Positions 8,380 through 14,852 of a stretch of DNA of 36,679 bases are shown in pieces. The stretch's first letter is position 1; each line of letters opens with the position of its first letter. The stretch comes from Nitrospira sp. (GTDB lineage: Bacteria > Nitrospirota > Nitrospiria > Nitrospirales > Nitrospiraceae): NCBI GenBank assembly GCA_013140455.1, contig JABFSU010000066.1:1-36679 (forward strand), in the 5' to 3' direction. The position numbers and the translations under genes were made by a program. The notes under the pieces are model-generated. The model was given only the letters and a program-made list of their open reading frames with translations. It did no database searches and was not told where the DNA came from.

Positions 8380-8587
8380 GGCCGTGGCTCCTGAGCGTGT
8401 ACACAATGACGAGAATGTTGCCGGCTGCCGATTGTGCTAATCTGAATCGTCTCGCTTCCGTGGTCGAATGGTCGACATCCTCACCGTCAAGGCCGGCTGA
8501 GTCGAAGAAGGCCGTACCGGCTTCTTCAAAAGAGACACCATGCTTGCTCTTGTTGCTGGTGGCTTTCTTGGAGTCCCATTCGAACAC
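8300..8587 (-). CDS. brnT: BrnT-like toxin ribonuclease
   Basis: RelE-fold mRNA-cleaving toxin of the BrnT family, which slows growth under stress when its antitoxin is lost. The protein, about 95 residues, begins FEWDSKKATSNKSKHGVSFEEA and ends in IRVISARLANRKEKKRY, both hallmarks of BrnT. The start is GTG at 8587 or TTG at 8590; neither has a Shine-Dalgarno site. A TTGCAG-17 nt-TATACA promoter-like pair ends only a few bases before the GTG, suggesting a leaderless message (inference). The gene overlaps brnA. Toxin-first order fits BrnTA systems. Confidence 0.85.
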   Translation of the reverse strand: MFEWDSKKATSNKSKHGVSFEEAGTAFFDSAGLDGEDVDHSTTEARRFRLAQSAAGNILVIVYTLRSHGHEKTIRVISARLANRKEKKRYQEAKD

Positions 8588-8590
8588 CAA

Positions 8591-8620
8591 TTATGTATAT
8601 ACTAAAAGTGAGCTGTCTGC
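8591..8620 (-). promoter_or_regulatory. Candidate promoter of brnTA
   Basis: On the minus strand, TTGCAG and TATACA are separated by 17 nt, and the -10-like element lies about 6 nt before the GTG start of brnT. The short palindrome GTATATAC overlaps the -10 region and could be an operator for BrnA. Assigned by eye only. Confidence 0.35.
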
Positions 8621-8721
8621 AAGGTGGCTGATGAATGGGGAGAGGGAGCAGGGAAGTGTGTCGTAAGGCCGCTGCGTTCCCGATCAATACGCATGCTGAC
8701 CATATGGCGTGTTTATGAACA

Positions 8722-8798
8722 GGGAATAGTTCTGGAGAAATTCCCTAGAGTAAGGGAATTTCTCCAGAGCAAGAAATTAGGCGGCCTTCGCGGAGGCG
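8722..8798. repeat. Direct repeat copy 2, 3' end of the CZB gene
   Basis: Second copy of the 77-bp repeat at 8006-8082. Here it covers the last codons and stop of the CZB-domain gene plus the hairpin beyond it, so this is the native context. The two copies bracket brnTA. Confidence 0.85.
8731..8768 (-). terminator. 14-bp hairpin, terminator-like, downstream of the CZB gene
   Basis: TCTGGAGAAATTCC at 8731-8744 pairs with GGAATTTCTCCAGA at 8755-8768; the loop is 10 nt. It lies 9 nt beyond the CZB stop codon on the minus strand. Identical in both arms to the hairpin at 8015-8052. Confidence 0.55.
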
Positions 8799-9148
8799 CG
8801 TTTCCATTCCATCATCTTTGCGGTGAGCTTAGACGAGGCGGAGGCATAAGCGCCGTTCAGACCGATTGAGGCCTCTGCCCCGGCCTTGTCGCCTTTCATT
8901 ACCTTCGTGACGACGTCTCCCGCTGCCTTGTGAAAGTCTTTGTGCAGAGCGAGGACTTCTTTGTAATGCGGATCGGAGGTTTGCGTGCCGGTCAGGCTAT
9001 ACAGCCATTTCCCGAACTCGCACCGGTTGTCGACGCTGACTTCTGCCGGAATGAGGCTCAAGGTCCCGTCGATGTTCTGGCGCAGTTTCACTTTCCACGC
9101 CCCATGCGCTCCGATGGCCTTGTCGATCTGCTCAAGGATGTTCGACAT
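8777..9148 (-). CDS. Stand-alone CZB-domain (chemoreceptor zinc-binding) protein
   Basis: Small cytoplasmic zinc-sensor domain normally fused to chemoreceptors or diguanylate cyclases; here it is the entire 123-residue protein. The putative zinc ligands are all present: His15 in AHGAWK, Cys43 in CEFGKWL, and His69 and His73 in LHKDFH. No membrane segment or output domain is seen, so it must act on a partner encoded elsewhere. The start has an excellent AGGAGGA site 5 nt upstream. The 3' end is duplicated as part of a 77-bp repeat beyond the neighbouring toxin-antitoxin genes. Family call is strong; the target is unknown. Confidence 0.85.
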   Translation of the reverse strand: MSNILEQIDKAIGAHGAWKVKLRQNIDGTLSLIPAEVSVDNRCEFGKWLYSLTGTQTSDPHYKEVLALHKDFHKAAGDVVTKVMKGDKAGAEASIGLNGAYASASSKLTAKMMEWKRASAKAA

Positions 9149-9184
9149 GATTCCTCCTGATGAAGTGGTGGCACGACAATGGCC

Positions 9185-9212
9185 TTATCGGATGGGCAGC
9201 AAGGGATCTTGA
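9185..9212 (-). promoter_or_regulatory. Weak sigma-28-like promoter before the CZB gene
   Basis: On the minus strand TCAAGATC (9205-9212) and TCCGATAA (9185-9192) resemble the TAAAGTTT / GCCGATAA elements of motility promoters with a 12-nt gap; the -10 matches 7 of 8 positions, the -35 only 5 of 8. The site would give an untranslated leader of about 30 nt. Attractive because CZB domains belong to chemotaxis, but weak. Confidence 0.2.
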
Positions 9213-9442
9213 GGGGATTGAGTAGGGGATTTTTAGGAATATGCGGGAGGTGATCGGGTCTATTGGGGCTAGGTCACCAGGAGGATAGTGGTATTGCCTG
9301 CGGAGGAAGGAGGTGCGGGGAAGGAGAGGCTGGGGCGTGAGCCGAAAAAACGAGCGGAGCAGGATTGCCTCGAGTCGCGCAGGTAGAAAATGTTCCCGGC
9401 CAATTTGGTCCGTCTGCAATGTTTGATTGCAAGACCCGACCC

Positions 9443-10201
9443 TCATTCTTTTTTGCGTACTGTTTCAAGGCCGAAGGTGGTGCCCTTATCTTGAGAGTAG
9501 ATCAGCAGAGTGTTTAGTAGGAAAACCTTAAATAGGCGCTGAAGTTCAACTGCCATGGTTAACTGTAAGGGTATCCCTCTGCTGTCCTCATGTTTGTCGA
9601 GGATATATGTTCTTAAATCATCAGCAAGTGGGAAGTAGAATCCACGCCTCGGAGTTTCCTCGTCAAGCATGAGGACGTAGCTGGTGCCGCCTTTGGTTGA
9701 ATGGATGCGAAGCCCTTCCTCGAACGTCTTTCTATCATAGTGGTACGAAAGCTTATTCCTGGCAAGCTTGAGGATCGCCGTGTTTCCTGATTCTTGCCCT
9801 TTCGCTATCTTGAGTAAACGGTCAAACGCTGCCTTGGATTCAGGGTTTAGCCTGAGAAGTATCCTGTCTGATGAACGTAATCTTTCAAAATCTTCTATCG
9901 TCCTCAATGTCTCATGCAGGATAGAGTTTAGTAGCCTCAAGTGTAGGTCAGTTTTGCTAACCCTGAGGCTTATATATGCCAAGGTTGAAAGGCTGTTCTT
10001 ATCTCGCGATTCATCGAGAGCCCATTCGTTGATTGAGGAAAGATCGTTGTAGGCAGCAAGGAGTCTCAGGATGTCGATTGCGAGAGTATCTGAGTGGGGG
10101 AAGGCGGCACTAATTGTAAACTCTGTCTTCTTGCCCGCAGGCCAGCGGCGGAAAGCATATCTTTTGAGCCATGATTGAAGTTTGTCGATTATCCCAATCA
10201 T
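9443..10201 (-). CDS. Hypothetical protein with HEPN-like RNx5H motif
   Basis: 252-residue, mostly alpha-helical, soluble protein with no signal peptide. Residues 148-154 read RNKLSYH, matching the R-polar-x4-6-H catalytic motif of HEPN ribonucleases, and sit after a Lys/Leu-rich helix as in HEPN domains; a second long helix lies at 215-235. HEPN proteins are common toxin or anti-phage RNases, often paired with a nucleotidyltransferase, but no such partner is adjacent. Codon use is A+T-richer than the efflux operon, suggesting transfer. No clear ribosome site precedes the ATG at 10201. Gene call is good; the HEPN assignment is inference from one motif. Confidence 0.65.
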   Translation of the reverse strand: MIGIIDKLQSWLKRYAFRRWPAGKKTEFTISAAFPHSDTLAIDILRLLAAYNDLSSINEWALDESRDKNSLSTLAYISLRVSKTDLHLRLLNSILHETLRTIEDFERLRSSDRILLRLNPESKAAFDRLLKIAKGQESGNTAILKLARNKLSYHYDRKTFEEGLRIHSTKGGTSYVLMLDEETPRRGFYFPLADDLRTYILDKHEDSRGIPLQLTMAVELQRLFKVFLLNTLLIYSQDKGTTFGLETVRKKE

Positions 10202-10365
10202 GGTTGCAAATGCAAGGGAAGCAACCAGCTAGGGCTGAATTGTGACAGGAGTGATAGTAGCATTCCGAGAATCGTGCGCCACGATGAAAGATAAATGCAA
10301 GTTTCCAGAAAATGAATTGGTGTCAGTCTGGGTCCAATGTTCCTAGTGCAACGCCAGGACTTAAA

Positions 10366-10387
10366 GAGGGCGGGAGTCATTCTTTTA
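10366..10387. repeat. REP-type end of the RAYT element (left)
   Basis: GAGGGCGGGAGTCATTCTTT is a near-inverted copy of the sequence at 11091-11115 (GGGTCGGGAGTC core on the opposite strand). GGGTCGGGAGTC-like palindromic tags flanking the transposase are typical of RAYT elements. This copy overlaps the original stop codon of the transposase. Confidence 0.5.
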
Positions 10388-10585
10388 TGATCCCTTCGGC
10401 CGTCCGCGCGGCCGGAGCGTCGCTTCCATTCCAAATCGCTTGGCCATCCGCCGCACCCAGGCTTCTTCACCGAAGGGGCGGCCCCGTTGCACGCTCACCC
10501 GGAGTGATTCCAGCTCCGAGGCCGATTGCGGACGATTCACGCGCACCAGCCAATCCCGTGGCCGCTCCACAGGCCAGTCACTGAG
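10385..10585 (-). pseudogene. C-terminal remnant of the RAYT transposase
   Basis: In the same frame as the transposase gene that ends at 10586, reading continues after a single TAG stop as LSDWPVERPRDWLVRV and ends in LRPRGRPKGS at 10385. This is the usual C-terminus of the family, including the basic GRP tail. The full-length gene would be 224 codons, a normal RAYT length, so the TAG is a nonsense mutation rather than the natural end. Confidence 0.8.
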
Positions 10586-11056
10586 CTATGCCGTCAATTT
10601 GTCGTCTCGTTGATCCCGCCGCCAGAGGCTCGACCATTGCCAGTCTTCCGCACGAGTCACCAGCTTCGCTCGCAGGGCATTGCGCTCGACATAACGCGCG
10701 ACGGTCAGGAAGTGCGCATCGGTCTGCACCGGAAACGATTTGAAGCGGCCTTGATACACCGGGCCGGTCCCGGCGGTGTGATGATGGGCATGCCAGCGTT
10801 GCGTGTGCGTGACGGTGATCCAGCGGAGGACCTCGGAGAGTTCTCCATCATGACGAGGCCAGAGAAGGAGATGCCAGTGATTGGGCATCAAACAATAAGC
10901 GGCGATGCGAATCTTGGTCTGGGCCTGGGCTTCGGCCAAAATCTTTTCAAAGGCGGCGTAGTCAGTGGGCTTCTCAAGCAACGGCAGCCGTCCTACGCGC
11001 CGGTTCAACACGTGATAAGCGAGGTCTCCAGCAGCGAGGCGTGGGCGGCGTGGCAT
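10586..11056 (-). CDS. REP-associated tyrosine transposase (RAYT), amber-truncated
   Basis: Y1/IS200-like HUH transposase that processes REP sequences. The 156-residue product has the HUH motif His60-Trp61-His62 (MPNHWHLLLWP), the catalytic Tyr122 (YVERNALRA) and the GPVYQGRFKSF signature. It stops early at an in-frame TAG (10586-10588), losing the C-terminal 66 residues that are still readable downstream. The catalytic core is intact but the DNA-binding tail is not, so activity is doubtful. No Shine-Dalgarno site is visible. REP-like tags flank the gene on both sides, and IS30-type ends lie outside those. Confidence 0.88.
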   Translation of the reverse strand: MPRRPRLAAGDLAYHVLNRRVGRLPLLEKPTDYAAFEKILAEAQAQTKIRIAAYCLMPNHWHLLLWPRHDGELSEVLRWITVTHTQRWHAHHHTAGTGPVYQGRFKSFPVQTDAHFLTVARYVERNALRAKLVTRAEDWQWSSLWRRDQRDDKLTA

Positions 11057-11090
11057 AGGGAAGTATCTGCCGAAATCGGCGTGAGGCTGT

Positions 11091-11115
11091 CAAGGAAAGA
11101 CTCCCGACCCCTTTG
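11091..11115. repeat. REP-type end of the RAYT element (right)
   Basis: AAAGACTCCCGACCCCTTTG lies 40 bp upstream of the transposase start and is the inverted partner of the tag at 10366-10387. Together they delimit the RAYT element inside the IS30-type ends. Confidence 0.5.
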
Positions 11116-11251
11116 TTTTGCCCCAGGATACGGGTGTTGCACTAGAATCTTGAACCCACACGGGAACCATTTTGCTCCTAACCGCTATTCTTGCTTCATC
11201 AGCCGCGGCCCATCGAATTTCTGGATATGAAGAGGTTCCTCACTACAGTTC

Positions 11252-13057
11252 TCACTCATAGTGGCCATCCTCGAGGTAGCACTCATGTTGAGCAGGCCAG
11301 GGCTGTTTCCAGCATGTGGAATCCCAGAATCTGAGTTTTTGGCTGAAGTCTCCGTGCTTCTTGGGGGCGTCAACCGAGTCGCCAACGCCAAACTTTTGTA
11401 TGTGAATGTATTGGCGAAGAGATGGAGGCGTGTGGTGAACCGTAGTGATAAAGTTTGTAAATCTTCCTAGCGTTCGATCCTCTTTGCTTAGAGGATGGCT
11501 AAGAAAATTGTCCAGCCAGACTAAAAGCGATCCCCTAGGAAATGGGTCAACGGTACCCCATAGCCATTCGCCGGACTCTGCAGCTTCATGAAGCATGAGG
11601 TGAAATACACGTGTGGGCTCTTGCGTAGTCTGATCTGTGTTGCTTTGACTGTCGGTGCGGGGCGTGTTTTTTTTTCTTAGGTAGGGGAAAACGGTTTCTT
11701 GATAGTCTCTAATTGAGCTTGCTGCTCCCATGTAGACGATGTTTTTGATCGGCAGATTCTCGAATTCTCTAAGTATGTGGTGGATGATGATTGCCCCAGT
11801 CGAATGACCTACTAAAGTAATTTCCCATCCATTGGTATTTGGACAGGGTTCACTATCAGATGTGGGCAGGCATACTACTTTCTCTAGTTTCTGAAAGAAG
11901 AGGGAAAGTGCGCCGCTTGATTTGTAATTATCATCGTTATGGTGTGAATGGGTAACATTGTTGTGAGTGTGCTGCTCGTTGTCATAGTGGAATAGTTGGG
12001 ACACGCTACGTAGCATGACACTCCAGGCGCTAGTTCCTCCGGCATCAATGATAGGAGCGGTAACTAATTTGGTGGGAAGTGTGAGGATATATTTGGCGAA
12101 GGCCCAGGTCTTTTCGAACGGTTCGCGTTCATCTAGCCCGGCGGATAAGGTGAGCCCGGCCAATTCATGGTCTGGATCGATTCCGTGGATTTCACACTTG
12201 GAATCCTGTTTTTCGAGGATTTCTGCATATTCTTTAAGCGCTTCGGATGAGGAAGATGAGGAAGAGGAACGTTGGCAGAGAGCGGTGTAAGCGGATTCTT
12301 GGGCAATGGAAAGATCTGATGCCCAAAGTGAGAGAGCTGGTCTGATGGCTGGAACGGTTTCTAGGTCGTTACGGATTTGGAAAAATGTGGCTATAGGTGC
12401 ACGGACTAAGGCCCGCGTTACATCTCCAGCAAAGTAAATAGGTGATGACAGGTATCCGCCGAGTTTGCTTATAGGCCCTCCTCTCCAGTCCTCTCCCTGC
12501 CGGATATGAAGGAGGTGGTTCCCGTAGCTTGGGAATAGAGATGATTGCCAGTTGATAAAGATTGGATATGAGCCTTCATCAGCGATTCGTTTGCATAGTT
12601 CTGCTGCTCTCTCGACCGATCCGGTCTGTGTGTTCAATCCACCATGCAAGAAGATAAGAATCTTCGGAGTGGCACCCTTGCTCCGCATTTGTTCTAGGTA
12701 AGACTTGGTGCCTAAAGTGTCGCCGCATGTCTTGCCAGATTCTAGATTCTTTGTGAAAGTACGGAGGTATTCAATGTATTGCTCGTTTGTTAGGATGGGG
12801 TATTCAACAAGGAAGTTATGGTCTCCATTGCAGAGGGGCGTATCGGGTTTGTCGCAAGAGGTGTTGCCAGTTGGGTCAACAGGATGGCCTTCTGTGTTAA
12901 CCATAACGATGTGGTTGCTAGGAATTGTGCCATAGGTGGATCCGCACCCGAGCGCAACAAGTAATGGAAAGGCTATCATCCATGACTGCACGGATCTGCT
13001 CTCCTGTATGGATTGAAGGCAATGAGTTGTCAGTCTGGCTGTGAGTCTTGCCTTCAT
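11252..13057 (-). CDS. Alpha/beta-hydrolase-fold lipoprotein
   Basis: Probable membrane-anchored serine hydrolase or esterase of 601 residues. The N-terminus has an unusually long n-region, then a hydrophobic stretch ending in ALGC (Cys38). An oxyanion-type FLHGG lies at 136-140, the nucleophile elbow GHSTG carries Ser419, and a KHGDF segment supplies a likely catalytic His568. Odd features are a run of eight serines (nt about 12247-12270) and a His/Asn-rich stretch HTHNNVTHSHHND before the elbow, possibly metal-binding. I start it at 13057, where ATGA overlaps the stop of the preceding lipoprotein gene; a GTG at 13069 is the alternative. It is last in a lipoprotein operon. Substrate unknown. 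Confidence 0.8.
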   Translation of the reverse strand: MKARLTARLTTHCLQSIQESRSVQSWMIAFPLLVALGCGSTYGTIPSNHIVMVNTEGHPVDPTGNTSCDKPDTPLCNGDHNFLVEYPILTNEQYIEYLRTFTKNLESGKTCGDTLGTKSYLEQMRSKGATPKILIFLHGGLNTQTGSVERAAELCKRIADEGSYPIFINWQSSLFPSYGNHLLHIRQGEDWRGGPISKLGGYLSSPIYFAGDVTRALVRAPIATFFQIRNDLETVPAIRPALSLWASDLSIAQESAYTALCQRSSSSSSSSEALKEYAEILEKQDSKCEIHGIDPDHELAGLTLSAGLDEREPFEKTWAFAKYILTLPTKLVTAPIIDAGGTSAWSVMLRSVSQLFHYDNEQHTHNNVTHSHHNDDNYKSSGALSLFFQKLEKVVCLPTSDSEPCPNTNGWEITLVGHSTGAIIIHHILREFENLPIKNIVYMGAASSIRDYQETVFPYLRKKNTPRTDSQSNTDQTTQEPTRVFHLMLHEAAESGEWLWGTVDPFPRGSLLVWLDNFLSHPLSKEDRTLGRFTNFITTVHHTPPSLRQYIHIQKFGVGDSVDAPKKHGDFSQKLRFWDSTCWKQPWPAQHECYLEDGHYE

Positions 13058-13680
13058 GGTAATTTGCACGCTGCCTTTACGGCTGCGTCCTTCGCTGCTT
13101 CTGGTCGCTGTTTTGTGAAACCTTTCGTTAAGATATCTGTCGTGGCTAGCCCTTCAAAATGGGTTTTCATCCATTGCGTAATGCTATTCCAGCAGGCTTT
13201 GTCAGAATCTGTCGCCTTTTCTTTTATGGATTGTTTGTATCCCTCTGCGAGTTGATCTGTGAGCGTGTCAGTCCCGCGTTCGTAGCCGATAAGAGCTAGT
13301 ATGTGGTGTTCTCCTTTTAATAGATTCCTTGCGGCATGACCTGTTGCCACGTACTGCTCAATACGTGCGGGCCCGAACCAGTTGTGGGCAAGATTGAAGG
13401 TTACTAGTGCTGAGGCTGCGTCTTCCGTTGCTACTCCATCTGAGTTCTGCTTGCCTCGCTGGTTTTCTTTTGCCACAGGTACTACTGCAACTTCGGCTCT
13501 TCTATAGCCAAATGTGACGGCGGGGGTTTGGCCCTCATTTGGGTTTCCTGGAGTCGCTTCGATGCCTACCAGAGTTCCTGTACCTACAAATACTTTTGGC
13601 TGAGTGCAGGCATAGAGAGGGAGCATCAGGCTTGATACGATGAGCATAATCCTTACCTTCTTGAACTGTGTGTACATCAT
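13054..13680 (-). CDS. Predicted lipoprotein, paralogue of the preceding gene's product
   Basis: 208 residues with a lipobox (LYAC, Cys25). The mature part shares a pattern with the neighbour at 13709-14182: a P-x-(V/M)-x-x-GY-(R/K)-RAE-(V/I)-A-(V/L)-(V/I)-P block and later (Y/F)-x-ATG-x-AAR. I recognise no named domain; the beta-rich block may be a small outer-membrane-associated or ligand-binding fold. AAGGAG lies 4 nt before the first ATG and 7 nt before a second (13677), which may be the true start. The 3' end overlaps the hydrolase gene (ATGA), so the two are translationally coupled. Confidence 0.7.
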   Translation of the reverse strand: MMYTQFKKVRIMLIVSSLMLPLYACTQPKVFVGTGTLVGIEATPGNPNEGQTPAVTFGYRRAEVAVVPVAKENQRGKQNSDGVATEDAASALVTFNLAHNWFGPARIEQYVATGHAARNLLKGEHHILALIGYERGTDTLTDQLAEGYKQSIKEKATDSDKACWNSITQWMKTHFEGLATTDILTKGFTKQRPEAAKDAAVKAACKLP

Positions 13681-13708
13681 CTATCTCCTTGGATATGCGT
13701 GTGTGAAT

Positions 13709-14182
13709 CTAAAAGCAGTGCTTCTCTGTGACCCCTGCATGCGTGCGTCGCAGTGCGGCCTGGGCAAAGTGGGTTTGGATGGCCTCTGTTTTAGCGGCTT
13801 CACGGGCTGCCATGCCTGTGGCAAAGATCGATCGTATTTGCAGGCTATCTTTCACTTCTGTGGAGCTGGATTTACTTTTTGTAACGGTGTCAGTCCAGTC
13901 ATACAAAGAAGGGTTGGCCATTACACAGAAATCACTTAGAACAGCATAGGTGTCTGTGTCCGGTGTTGCAGGTGTATGGTCCGATGGAATAAGGGCAATC
14001 TCTGCTCGCTTATATCCCAGGGCCATCTTGGGAGGTTGTCCAGCATCCTGAGAAATGTCGATTCCGAATTTGGTGCTGGTTGTGAACACCAAGTAGTTGT
14101 TGCACCCGGATCCTGATAGTCCGCTAATTAAAATGAATATTGAAAGCCATACTTTCTTGTTAGCACGGCACGTTGTTTTCAT
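13709..14182 (-). CDS. Predicted small lipoprotein
   Basis: 157 residues; a basic N-terminus and a hydrophobic stretch end in GSGC (Cys27), an imperfect lipobox. It carries the GYKRAEIALIP block and IFATGMAARE, shared with the next gene, so the two look like diverged tandem duplicates. I chose ATG 14182 because AGGAGG lies 7 nt upstream and the codon overlaps the previous gene's stop (ATGA); a longer frame to 14275 lacks support. Function unknown. Confidence 0.7.
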   Translation of the reverse strand: MKTTCRANKKVWLSIFILISGLSGSGCNNYLVFTTSTKFGIDISQDAGQPPKMALGYKRAEIALIPSDHTPATPDTDTYAVLSDFCVMANPSLYDWTDTVTKSKSSSTEVKDSLQIRSIFATGMAAREAAKTEAIQTHFAQAALRRTHAGVTEKHCF

Positions 14183-14817
14183 CGGCAAACCTCCTGTTTT
14201 ATAAATGTAGAAAAGACTGTGGTGTCTTTCGCGATCTCGAATCGAGTGAAAAGTGGAGTTTTTCGTCGATAGCAAAAGATGTAGTAGGCATTGTCGCGTG
14301 GTTTTAGGCGAGTATCAGCAGAGTATCCGATGGTTAGGTATTGCCTATCCATGCCTATTCCAATAGAGGTTCCCAATATAGCTCGGTCGTAGAATTCTGC
14401 TGGTCGGCGATGCTCTACTCGACTGTAAAATCCACTCCAATGCCAACCATCAGCAGCCGTAGGCGCAGAGCACGAAAATGAAAATAAGCCGCTGCACCAC
14501 GTGAGATGCCAATCGCTATCGTATTCAGATGGGGCGGCGGCCACTTGGTTGAAGAAGCCCACCGTTAATCCGTTATGCTCTCCGCCCTCAATTGTAAATG
14601 GGAAAACTGACTGCTCTTCCCAAAGATAGGCTTTCCCATATGGAGGCTGAGTAGCTCGGAACAGCATGGGGCCTAGAAAATATTCCGTGTCGGCGTTTCT
14701 CCAAGTGCATCCTACTGTTGTTAGGGAAATGACAAAGATTATGTAGGTCAAGTAAGGATGATTTTGATGCTTGAGGAACAAGGGTTGCCTCTGGTTCACT
14801 TCAGTAAGGGAAGGCAA
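14179..14817 (-). CDS. Predicted lipoprotein, unknown function
   Basis: About 212 residues with a hydrophobic signal ending in TVGC (Cys37), so probably lipidated. The mature region is rich in Trp, Tyr, Phe and Gly and reads as successive beta strands (for example FTIEGGEHNGLTVGFF and GIGMDRQYLTIGYSAD), which suggests a beta-sandwich or barrel-like fold. The start is uncertain: TTG at 14817 opens the frame and a GTG lies a few codons later, neither with a good ribosome site. The IS30 element sits just upstream and may have separated it from its original leader. Its stop overlaps the next start by ATGA. Confidence 0.6.
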   Translation of the reverse strand: MPSLTEVNQRQPLFLKHQNHPYLTYIIFVISLTTVGCTWRNADTEYFLGPMLFRATQPPYGKAYLWEEQSVFPFTIEGGEHNGLTVGFFNQVAAAPSEYDSDWHLTWCSGLFSFSCSAPTAADGWHWSGFYSRVEHRRPAEFYDRAILGTSIGIGMDRQYLTIGYSADTRLKPRDNAYYIFCYRRKTPLFTRFEIAKDTTVFSTFIKQEVCR

Positions 14818-14852
14818 TTCATTCAGATGCGAAACTGAGGCTAAGAAAAAGT

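Larger units (their letters stand above)
10321..11170. mobile_element. 850-bp segment bounded by IS30-type ends, holding a RAYT gene
   Basis: The left edge (10321-10352) and right edge (11123-11170) form an imperfect inverted repeat sharing CTAGTGCAAC and GGGTTCAA-like cores. Each edge also matches the corresponding end of the IS30-family element further right: the right ends agree at 41 of 48 positions (11123-11170 and 15883-15930), the left ends at about 24 of 32 with one gap. No IS30 transposase lies between them; a RAYT gene does. I read it as an IS30-derived miniature element or deletion derivative invaded by a RAYT element. Confidence 0.6.

Noticed and set aside
9132-9446. 104-residue minus-strand frame upstream of the CZB gene
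   Set aside because: Overlaps the CZB start region, is Pro/Ser/Arg-rich, and has no domain or ribosome site.
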